From contig DAMALH010000010.1 in assembly GCA_032000125.1 (NCBI GenBank), positions 1-64,000 on the forward strand: 64,000 nucleotides of DNA, given 5' to 3'. The position numbers and the translations under genes are program-made. The notes below the pieces were generated by a model. It made no database searches and was not told the DNA's origin. It was given only the letters and a program-made list of their open reading frames with translations. This stretch comes from Dryocola sp032000125. GTDB lineage: Bacteria; Pseudomonadota; Gammaproteobacteria; Enterobacterales; Enterobacteriaceae. Position 1 is the stretch's first letter. Each line of letters opens with the position of its first letter. Below are positions 24,237-31,308 of the stretch, piece by piece.

Positions 24237-24258
24237 AGCCGTGAGGCTTCTCACGGCT
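24237..24258 (-). terminator. hairpin after yegD
   Basis: AGCCGTGAG-gctt-CTCACGGCT, a perfect 9-bp GC-rich stem, begins seven bases after the yegD stop on the minus strand. Its position fits a terminator for yegD, although the following bases (CAGGTTACTG) are not T-rich. Confidence 0.5.
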
Positions 24259-24264
24259 TATCAA

Positions 24265-25623
24265 TCAGCCCCGAAAGACCACTTCAGCCCAGCGGGCAAG
24301 GCCCGCGGTCACCGAGCCGAAATCATCGCCTCCGGCAAGCTCAATACCCGGTAGCTGCTGCGCCAGCGCATGTTTGATCATAGGGGATCGGGCGCTGCCG
24401 CCGGTGAGATAAACCACGTCCGGCTTCACGTCGCTACTTTCCAGCGCCAGCGTCACCTGCTCCAGAATACGCTGTAGCGGCTGGCTGATAGCGCTTGCAA
24501 GCTCCGCCTGCGCGATCTCACAGCCCAGGTCTTTGGCGATAAAAGGCAGCATCGTGGCGACCTGCTTGCTGTCGGAAAGGGCTATTTTGCTCTCTTCCGC
24601 CGCCCGCACCAGGCGATAGCTCAGGCGCTGACGCCATACCTTTTGCAGCCAGGCTACTTTGTCCGATTCTCGCGCGTCCCGTACCAGCTCAGCGAGCATT
24701 CTGCCGTTAGCGGAGCTGTAAAATTCGTTCTGCGCCGGAACATCGTTAATGGCAACGGCGTTCCACCAGGGCAATACGGGAAGGGCAATTCCTTTTTCCG
24801 TTTGTCCACCCATACCAAGCAGCGGCGCAAGCTGCCTGAACGCCAGCATAATATCCAGATCGTTTCCGCCGACGCGGCAGCCGCTGTGGCCGAGCAAGCT
24901 CTGTTCCCGATCGCGGCGCGTGTGCCACTGCGGGCCCATCAGCAGAACAGAGCAGTCCGTAGTACCGCCGCCGATATCGACCACCAGAACCCGCTTTTCT
25001 TCCTTTAGTGAGGCCTCAAAATCAAGCCCTGCGGCCACGGGTTCAAACTGGAATACCACGTCCTGAAAACCGGCGCGATGCGCGGCGCGCTCGAGGATGC
25101 CCTGCGCCTGCCGGTTAGCCTCTTCACCGCCTAACCCCTGAAAGTTAACCGGACGGCCAATCACGGCCTGGTCAATCGGCTCTGCGACCTGGGTTTGTGC
25201 ACGGTGACGAATATGCACCATCATGGCGCAGACTAAATCTTCGAATAACGCGACCTGCTGTGGTTTCAGCCCGCTGGCGCCGAGGAAAGATTTCGGTGAT
25301 TTTACGAAGTAAACCTCTTCAGGGTCTTCCATATACTGGCGCAGCGAGCTCAGGCCAAACTGCACGCTGCCCGGCCGGACGTCGATATCTTCTTCGCGGT
25401 TAAATGACACGGCGCGACGCAGCAGCGCCTGAGTTTCGTCGCCGTTCGCGGGAACCTGGTGGTGGCGGTAAAGCCATTCGCTGACCGCTTCGCGCGTGGG
25501 CGCGCACAGCATAGAGGGAAGCAGGGAAGCACCATTTTCCATTTCCAGAAGCTGTGGCGCACCATCGCGCATCACCGCAACTGAACAGTTTGCCGTACCA
25601 TAATCAAAGCCGATAAATTGCAT
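24265..25623 (-). CDS. yegD: Hsp70-like chaperone family protein YegD
   Basis: Actin-fold ATPase of the Hsp70 superfamily without the C-terminal substrate-binding domain, 452 residues (E. coli 450). The phosphate-1 motif is FIGFDYGTANCSVAVM at the N-terminus, the phosphate-2 motif is VLVVDIGGGTTDCSVLLMG near residue 215, and the adenosine motif is VVYLTGGSARSPMIKHAL near residue 405. Its role in the cell is not established. It is divergent from alkA; the 132-base gap between them holds the alkA promoter. Confidence 0.94.
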   Translation of the reverse strand: MQFIGFDYGTANCSVAVMRDGAPQLLEMENGASLLPSMLCAPTREAVSEWLYRHHQVPANGDETQALLRRAVSFNREEDIDVRPGSVQFGLSSLRQYMEDPEEVYFVKSPKSFLGASGLKPQQVALFEDLVCAMMVHIRHRAQTQVAEPIDQAVIGRPVNFQGLGGEEANRQAQGILERAAHRAGFQDVVFQFEPVAAGLDFEASLKEEKRVLVVDIGGGTTDCSVLLMGPQWHTRRDREQSLLGHSGCRVGGNDLDIMLAFRQLAPLLGMGGQTEKGIALPVLPWWNAVAINDVPAQNEFYSSANGRMLAELVRDARESDKVAWLQKVWRQRLSYRLVRAAEESKIALSDSKQVATMLPFIAKDLGCEIAQAELASAISQPLQRILEQVTLALESSDVKPDVVYLTGGSARSPMIKHALAQQLPGIELAGGDDFGSVTAGLARWAEVVFRG

Positions 25624-25685
25624 AACATCCCCATGCCGGTGAGAAGGGGGGCGACTTTAGCGGAATGCGTCGCCGCGGGCAACCG

Positions 25686-25726
25686 AATATCAAAGCAAGG
25701 CAATATTCGCCATTTGCTATTATGCT
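25686..25726 (+). promoter_or_regulatory. alkA promoter with Ada box
   Basis: AAT-N6-GCAA (25686-25698) matches the Ada operator consensus. TATGCT (25721-25726) fits a -10 element, placing the Ada box at about -47 to -35 of the predicted start. Methylated Ada is therefore expected to activate alkA as in E. coli. The match is short but its spacing is right. Confidence 0.65.
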
Positions 25727-25755
25727 AACCCCATAAAATTACACGGGAACAGGCT

Positions 25756-26610
25756 ATGTTTGAACTTGGTTACCACCCGCCTTATGACTGGCCGTGGATG
25801 TTCGGTTTTCTGGCCGCGCGTGCGGTTAACGGCATCGAAACCGTTACGCCAACGCGCTATTGCCGTAGCTTTGCCCTGGGTCAACATCAGGGGCTAATTA
25901 TCCTGGAGCCTGATGAACAGCGCCATGTGCTGAAGATAACGCTATCCGAGGGCCTGCTGCCGGTGGCGGAAGAGGTGCTGATGAGAATTCGACGATTGCT
26001 CGATCTGGACCGCAAACCTGAGCCGCTGCTGGAGAGCCTCGGTGAGCTGGCCCAGGCGCGACCCGGACTGAGACTGCCGGGCTGTATGGACGCTTTTGAA
26101 CAGGCGATTCGGGCCGTTTTAGGGCAGTTGGTAAGCGTGGCGATGGCGGCAAAGCTTGCAGGCAAAGTAGCGCAAAGCTTTGGGGAACCCCTGGAGGGCC
26201 TGCCGCAGTGGCGGCTTTTTCCCGACGCAGGCAGGCTTGCGGCGCTCGCGCCGGAGCAGCTAAGGCCGTTAGGAATGCCGTTAAAACGGGCGGAGTCGAT
26301 TATTAATCTGGCACGGCTGACAGAGGCCGGAGCGTTTCCGCTGACGGCGCCGGCGGACGTTGAGCTGGGGGTAAAGCAACTTATTACGCTACCCGGCATC
26401 GGGCGCTGGACGGCAAACTATTTTGCTTTACGCGGCTGGCAGGCAAGCGACGTATTTTTACCCGACGATTACCTGATTAAACAGCGCTTTCCCGGTATGA
26501 CGCCCGCCCGCATCCGCCGCTACGCGGAGCGCTGGCAGCCCTGGCGTTCTTATGCCCTGCTGCATATCTGGTACAGCGATGGCTGGCAGCCGGAAAACAA
26601 AATCATATAG
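25756..26610 (+). CDS. alkA: DNA-3-methyladenine glycosylase II AlkA
   Basis: Removes alkylated bases such as 3-methyladenine to start base-excision repair. It has 284 residues. The N-terminal AlkA domain (PPYDWPWMFGFLAARAVNG) is followed by the HhH-GPD domain: LPGCMDAFEQAIRAVLGQLVS near residue 108, the helix-hairpin-helix LPGIGRWTANYFALRG near residue 213, and the catalytic Asp in VFLPDDYLIKQRFPG. It is nearly collinear with E. coli AlkA. It stands alone, with an Ada box upstream. The next gene downstream is foreign-looking and replaces the yegE neighbour seen in E. coli. Confidence 0.96.
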   Translation: MFELGYHPPYDWPWMFGFLAARAVNGIETVTPTRYCRSFALGQHQGLIILEPDEQRHVLKITLSEGLLPVAEEVLMRIRRLLDLDRKPEPLLESLGELAQARPGLRLPGCMDAFEQAIRAVLGQLVSVAMAAKLAGKVAQSFGEPLEGLPQWRLFPDAGRLAALAPEQLRPLGMPLKRAESIINLARLTEAGAFPLTAPADVELGVKQLITLPGIGRWTANYFALRGWQASDVFLPDDYLIKQRFPGMTPARIRRYAERWQPWRSYALLHIWYSDGWQPENKII

Positions 26611-26758
26611 ATGAAATTGGGTTAAAAAACAGGATTCAGCTTGTAACTCAATTCAGTAAGTATGAAAATCCTGGATAGCGATCCTTATAAAGCTTTCAAC
26701 AAACTTTGATTCTGCTTATGTCCGGCCTTTGAAGCAATTAACTTAGAAAGGGTAAACT

Positions 26759-27703
26759 GTGAAAATTCTGGTGACAGGGGCGACTGGTTTTGTCGGTAGT
26801 AAACTAATGACAGAACTCAAAGCCAAAAATTATGATGCCGTAGGGACGTCACGACGTTCGTTACAGACAATGCCCAATCTCATCAATATCGGTGAGATTT
26901 CTGAGCAAACGGATTGGTCCGCAGCGCTAAACGGGTGCGACGTCGTTATACATACAGCCGGGCGTGCGCATATGATGAAAGATCAGGCTGATGATAAATT
27001 AGCCGAGTTTCGTCGCGTGAACCGCGATGCAACGCTTAAGCTTGCCCATGATGCGAAGGCCGCTGGTGTTACGCACTTTATTTTTATTAGTTCGATTGGT
27101 GTTAACGGTAATGCCACTTCAGGCGAGCCTTTCAGTGAAACATCTTTACCTGCCACCACCTCTGATTATGCCATTTCAAAATTAGAAGCTGAGCTAGCTT
27201 TAAAAGAGCAATTTGCTGATACTTCAATGGCTATTACCATCATTCGTCCTGCTCTTATTTGTGGAGCGAACGCACCGGGTAATATTTTACGTTTACTCAA
27301 ATTGGTCGAAAGTGGCATTCCTCTGCCTCTTAAGGGCGTTAAAAATAAACGTGGTATGGTTTCATTAGATAATGTCGTTAGCTTTATTATTGCATGTGTT
27401 AATAATCCTTTGGCAAAAAATGAGTTATTTGTCCTTGCAGATAAAGAAAAACCGACAACTGAAGAAATTATTCGCGCTTTTGCCGCAGGCATGAATAAAC
27501 GGGCCAGAGTTATTTGGTTTCCAGTGTCAATTATTAAATTTGGGTTGAAGGTAATTGGTAAAGAGAACATCTATGAACAGCTTTTCGGCTCATTAGAAAT
27601 AGACGCAACCAAAGCATCACGCCTTCTCAACTGGCAGGCGCCAACAACACTTTATGAAACAATGAAAAAAACGGCGGCGTTTTATTCTAAGGAAAATAAA
27701 TAA
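26759..27703 (+). CDS. NAD-dependent nucleotide-sugar reductase/epimerase (WbpV/WreQ-like)
   Basis: Extended short-chain dehydrogenase acting on a nucleotide sugar, 314 residues. It has the NAD-binding GATGFVGSKL at residues 7-16, DVVIHTAGRAHMM near residue 62, catalytic Ser in FIFISSIGVNG, and the Tyr/Lys pair in DYAISKLEAE near residue 138. It resembles WbpV/WreQ enzymes, which reduce the 4-keto sugar made by WbpM to UDP-QuiNAc or UDP-FucNAc. A UDP-HexNAc 4-epimerase is possible. The start is GTG with AAAGGG upstream. The gene is AT-richer than alkA and overlaps the next gene by one base (TAATG). It is first of a four-gene horizontally acquired set. Confidence 0.8.
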   Translation: MKILVTGATGFVGSKLMTELKAKNYDAVGTSRRSLQTMPNLINIGEISEQTDWSAALNGCDVVIHTAGRAHMMKDQADDKLAEFRRVNRDATLKLAHDAKAAGVTHFIFISSIGVNGNATSGEPFSETSLPATTSDYAISKLEAELALKEQFADTSMAITIIRPALICGANAPGNILRLLKLVESGIPLPLKGVKNKRGMVSLDNVVSFIIACVNNPLAKNELFVLADKEKPTTEEIIRAFAAGMNKRARVIWFPVSIIKFGLKVIGKENIYEQLFGSLEIDATKASRLLNWQAPTTLYETMKKTAAFYSKENK

Positions 27704-28737
27704 TGTTGGAGTTCGGTGGTGGTGTTGCTGTACTGGTTTTTTCTTTTGTACTTACGTGGGGGTTACGCGTTTATGCATTAAAAAATAATGTGATAGATGT
27801 GCCTAATCAACGAAGCTCCCATTCGGTTCCCACGCCACGTGGCGGCGGCGTTGCGATAGTTATTGGTTTTTTAGCTGGCATCGTTTTTTTTTACGTCAGC
27901 GGAATTGTCCCTCTTTCGCAGATGCTATCATTATTTATTGCAGGTGTAATTACGGCTGTAGTAGGTTTTCTTGACGATCATGGGCATATTGCTGCCAGAT
28001 GGCGTTTATTGATGCACTTCTTTGCCGCCGCCGCAGGTTTATATTTCCTTGGGCAATTTCCGGTGATTGATCTTTTTGGCTATCAATTCTCTGCCGGTTG
28101 GCTGGGGATGCTATTCGCTTTGGTATATCTTGCGTGGATGCTTAATCTTTATAATTTCATGGATGGAATTAACGGCCTGGCAAGTATGGAAGCTATTATG
28201 TTTGCCTTAACGTCTGGCCTCGTGGTTGTATTTAGTACACCAAATTCAATAGAAAGCAGCCAGCTTGCTACACTTTTATTGTTGGGGTGTGCCGCGCTTG
28301 GTTTTATTTTCTGGAATTTCCCGTCCGCAAAAATATTTATGGGTGATGCGGGAAGCGGCTTCCTTGGTATAATAATCGGGTTGCTGGTTTTGCATATATC
28401 TTTGCTCGACAGCAAACTATTTCTTGCCGAAATTTGCTTGCTGGGTATCTTTATCGTCGATGCTACAATTACGCTTTTGCGCAGGCTTATAGGCGGTAAA
28501 AAAGTATACGAAGCTCATGCCAGTCATACCTATCAGATTTTTGCCCGTAAATTCAGGTCGCATAAACCTGTTACCGTTGGCGCTTTCATTATCAACGCCT
28601 TATGGTTGCTGCCTTTCGCACTACTAATTGCCACCGGGAAAGTGACAGGTGTGGTAGGCGTATTGATTGCCTGGATACCGCTAATAGCAACAGCCTATTA
28701 TTATGGTGCCGGTGTCAAAGACAAGGAGCAGCAATAA
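27703..28737 (+). CDS. undecaprenyl-phosphate sugar-1-phosphate transferase (WbpL/WecA family)
   Basis: Polytopic membrane enzyme of the MraY/WecA/WbpL family that moves a HexNAc-1-phosphate from UDP to undecaprenyl phosphate, the priming step of a lipid-linked glycan. It has 344 residues and about ten membrane helices. Family residues seen are RSSHSVPTPRGGGVA near 37, the Mg-binding FLDDHGH near 86, LYNFMDGINGLAS near 147, IFMGDAGSGFLG near 210 and the HASHTYQ motif near 273. Together with the flanking reductase and the WbpM-like dehydratase it most resembles WbpL, which uses UDP-FucNAc or UDP-QuiNAc. It is distinct from the colanic acid primer WcaJ, which belongs to an unrelated family. Confidence 0.87.
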   Translation: MLEFGGGVAVLVFSFVLTWGLRVYALKNNVIDVPNQRSSHSVPTPRGGGVAIVIGFLAGIVFFYVSGIVPLSQMLSLFIAGVITAVVGFLDDHGHIAARWRLLMHFFAAAAGLYFLGQFPVIDLFGYQFSAGWLGMLFALVYLAWMLNLYNFMDGINGLASMEAIMFALTSGLVVVFSTPNSIESSQLATLLLLGCAALGFIFWNFPSAKIFMGDAGSGFLGIIIGLLVLHISLLDSKLFLAEICLLGIFIVDATITLLRRLIGGKKVYEAHASHTYQIFARKFRSHKPVTVGAFIINALWLLPFALLIATGKVTGVVGVLIAWIPLIATAYYYGAGVKDKEQQ

Positions 28738-28739
28738 AG

Positions 28740-29315
28740 ATGAATAAAGGGCTATTAATTTTGGGCGCGGGTGGCCATGGCCAATGTATTGCTGAATTAG
28801 CTGTATTATCAGGAGAATATACACAAATTGCTTTTCTGGATGACAGTTATCAAGAAGGTATAAGCCAGCGCTGCAAAATACTTGGTCGCATCGATAGCCT
28901 TAAATACCATAAATCTTTTACCCACGTTGTTATTGGTGTCGGTAACAACAAAGTAAGAGAAAATTTGCATATGAGTGTTCTGGAGGAGGGCCTCGAACTT
29001 GCAACGCTGGTTCATCCAGGTGCATGGGTCAGTCCTTCAGCACAACTTGGTAGAGGATGCGTTGTGTTTGCTGGCGTGGTAATTGGTCCACAAGTTCAAA
29101 TTGGTGATGGAGTCATTATCAATTGCAATTCAACGGTGGATCATCATGGAGTTGTAGATAATTTCGCTCATCTCGGAGTGGGAGTACAGCTGGCAGGTGA
29201 TTGCCATATTGGTAAAGGCGCTTTTGTGCAGGCTGGATCATGCGGTGGCCTGAAGGCTGTTGCTGAGCCTTACGCCACCTATGCTCCCGGATCAACTTTG
29301 AAATCACGAGCATGA
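28740..29315 (+). CDS. NeuD/PglD-family sugar O/N-acyltransferase
   Basis: Left-handed beta-helix acyltransferase of 191 residues. The N-terminal Rossmann-like region (KGLLILGAGGHGQCIAEL) is followed by hexapeptide repeats from about residue 95 (HPGAWVSPSAQLGRGCVVFA, IGDGVIINCNSTVDHHGVV). VDHHGVVDNFAHLGVG holds the conserved catalytic His region of PglD-like enzymes. These acetylate amino sugars or sialic acids with acetyl-CoA. The start is two bases after the upstream stop. An in-frame extension to 28602 lies inside the WbpL-like gene and is not used. No aminotransferase accompanies it, so its true acceptor is unclear. Confidence 0.83.
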   Translation: MNKGLLILGAGGHGQCIAELAVLSGEYTQIAFLDDSYQEGISQRCKILGRIDSLKYHKSFTHVVIGVGNNKVRENLHMSVLEEGLELATLVHPGAWVSPSAQLGRGCVVFAGVVIGPQVQIGDGVIINCNSTVDHHGVVDNFAHLGVGVQLAGDCHIGKGAFVQAGSCGGLKAVAEPYATYAPGSTLKSRA

Positions 29316-29340
29316 TGCTCGCAATGAACTGGTTAAAAAT

Positions 29341-31227
29341 ATGCTAACGTTTTTACTAACATTACCCAGACCCTTAAAAAGAATTATCACTCTGGCTATT
29401 GATGTTGTCCTTTTACTGTGTGCTTTCTGGTTTGCATTCTGGGTGCGTATAGATTCTATGACCCCGCTGTATAGCCTGCCACATTGGGGGTTAATTTCAT
29501 CTATTGTACTGATTACTTTGGTTTTTTTTGTAAAACTGGGATTATATCGCGCTGTTATACGATATATCACCGCTAAAGTTCTGGTTGCTGTATCTGTAGG
29601 AATGCTGGCCTCAGCGATTTTGCTAATCGTGACGGCGTTTTACACCAATCTGTATCTTCCACGTACTATACCTTTCATCTATTTCTCCTTTGGTTTGTTA
29701 ATGATTTCAGGGTCGCGCCTTGCGCTACGCATGATTATTAACCGCGGCCTGCGTTTAGGTACCAAAGTGATTATCTACGGTGCCGGTGCATCAGGTCGTC
29801 AACTGTTACCAGCGTTGAGTCAGGCCGCTGAATATTATCCGGTTGCTTTTGTTGATGACAATCCGCTGCTGCAAGGAAGCGTCATGCATGGTGTGACGGT
29901 TTATGCACCTGAAAGGCTGGTTTGGTTGGTCGAAAAATACGAGGTAAAAAAAATCCTGCTTGCGATGCCGAGCGCCAGCCGTTCAAGAAAAAATGAAGTC
30001 ATCAAAATGCTGGAAGGCCTGCCATGCGAAGTTTTATCTATCCCGGGCATGGTTGACCTTGTAGAAGGCAAAGCCAGAATAGATAGTTTGAAAAAAGTAT
30101 CTATTACCGATCTTCTTGGTAGAGATCCTGTTGATCCAGTGCCTGAACTTATCGCTAAAAATATTCGTGCAAAAGTTGTCATGGTCACAGGGGCTGGTGG
30201 TTCAATTGGTTCCGAGTTATGCCGTCAAATTTTACGTAACGCGCCGCAAGCGTTAGTTTTGTATGAGATGTCTGAGTTTTCTTTATATGCGATTGAGCGT
30301 GAGCTTGCAGCCTACATTGCAGATCATAATCTCACCATTATGCTTTATCCGGTTCTTGGGAACGTTCAGAACCAGGAACATATTGAGCAGGTGCTTAAAA
30401 GCTTCCACGTAAAAACGATTTACCACGCCGCAGCATACAAACACGTACCCTTAGTTGAATATAATGTGGCTGATGGCGTTCGTAACAATGTTTTTGGAAC
30501 TTTAGCTTGTGCACAGGCGGCAATTAATTGTCAGGTACCTAATTTCGTCTTAATTTCAACGGATAAGGCTGTACGGCCGACGAATACGATGGGCGCGACA
30601 AAACGCATGGCAGAACTCGTTTTGCAGGCGTTGTCAGCACAGCATCCAGCGACCAAATTCAGTATGGTTCGCTTTGGTAACGTGCTTGGTTCTTCCGGCT
30701 CTGTTGTCCCTTTATTTGAAAAGCAAATTGATGCTGGGGGTCCTATAACGCTGACGCACCCCGATATCATTCGCTATTTTATGACAATACCTGAAGCTGC
30801 CCAATTGGTCATTCAGGCGGGGGCAATGGGCAATGGCGGAGATGTCTTTGTGCTTGATATGGGCGAACCTGTGAAAATAATAGACCTGGCACATAGAATG
30901 GTAACGCTCAGTGGGTTAACGATTCGTGATGAGTCGAATGTTGATGGTGATATTGAAATCAAAACCACCGGCTTACGACCAGGTGAGAAACTTTTTGAAG
31001 AGCTATTAATTGGTGAAAACGTTTCGGTTACCCAACATCCGCGAATCATGACGGCAAATGAAGTTATGCTGCCGTGGTCGGAACTTGCTGAATACCTGGA
31101 TGAATTAAATATCGCGTGCAGACATTTTAATCAAGACCGCATCAGGGAGTTGTTACTCAATGCGCCAACCGGTTTTAAACCAACCGATGAGATTTGTGAT
31201 GTTATATGGAAAGCTCGCGAAGCATAA
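29341..31227 (+). CDS. membrane-bound UDP-GlcNAc 4,6-dehydratase (WbpM family)
   Basis: Makes UDP-4-keto-6-deoxy-GlcNAc, the precursor of QuiNAc, FucNAc and bacillosamine. It has 628 residues. Four N-terminal membrane helices lie within about residues 12-120, then a first Rossmann domain (VIIYGAGASGRQLL) without catalytic residues, then the SDR domain with VTGAGGSIGSELCRQI near residue 283. The catalytic site is ISTDKAVRPTNTMGATKRMAE, with Met in place of the usual Tyr before the Lys, the typical WbpM/FlaA1-type triad. It is last in the four-gene set and followed by a strong bidirectional terminator. AT-rich composition is shared with the three upstream genes. Confidence 0.92.
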   Translation: MLTFLLTLPRPLKRIITLAIDVVLLLCAFWFAFWVRIDSMTPLYSLPHWGLISSIVLITLVFFVKLGLYRAVIRYITAKVLVAVSVGMLASAILLIVTAFYTNLYLPRTIPFIYFSFGLLMISGSRLALRMIINRGLRLGTKVIIYGAGASGRQLLPALSQAAEYYPVAFVDDNPLLQGSVMHGVTVYAPERLVWLVEKYEVKKILLAMPSASRSRKNEVIKMLEGLPCEVLSIPGMVDLVEGKARIDSLKKVSITDLLGRDPVDPVPELIAKNIRAKVVMVTGAGGSIGSELCRQILRNAPQALVLYEMSEFSLYAIERELAAYIADHNLTIMLYPVLGNVQNQEHIEQVLKSFHVKTIYHAAAYKHVPLVEYNVADGVRNNVFGTLACAQAAINCQVPNFVLISTDKAVRPTNTMGATKRMAELVLQALSAQHPATKFSMVRFGNVLGSSGSVVPLFEKQIDAGGPITLTHPDIIRYFMTIPEAAQLVIQAGAMGNGGDVFVLDMGEPVKIIDLAHRMVTLSGLTIRDESNVDGDIEIKTTGLRPGEKLFEELLIGENVSVTQHPRIMTANEVMLPWSELAEYLDELNIACRHFNQDRIRELLLNAPTGFKPTDEICDVIWKAREA

Positions 31228-31244
31228 ATTTTGAGATGTAATTG

Positions 31245-31275
31245 AAAAACGGCGCTGAATAAGCGCCGTTTTTTT
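31245..31275 (+). terminator. bidirectional terminator between wbpM-like gene and yegE
   Basis: AAAACGGCGCT-gaata-AGCGCCGTTTT followed by more Ts. The stem is 11 bp and symmetric, so it can stop transcripts from both the incoming four-gene set and the convergent yegE. Confidence 0.92.
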
Positions 31276-31308
31276 GATTTCAATGGCAATTTATTTCTGA
31301 GTATCGAA

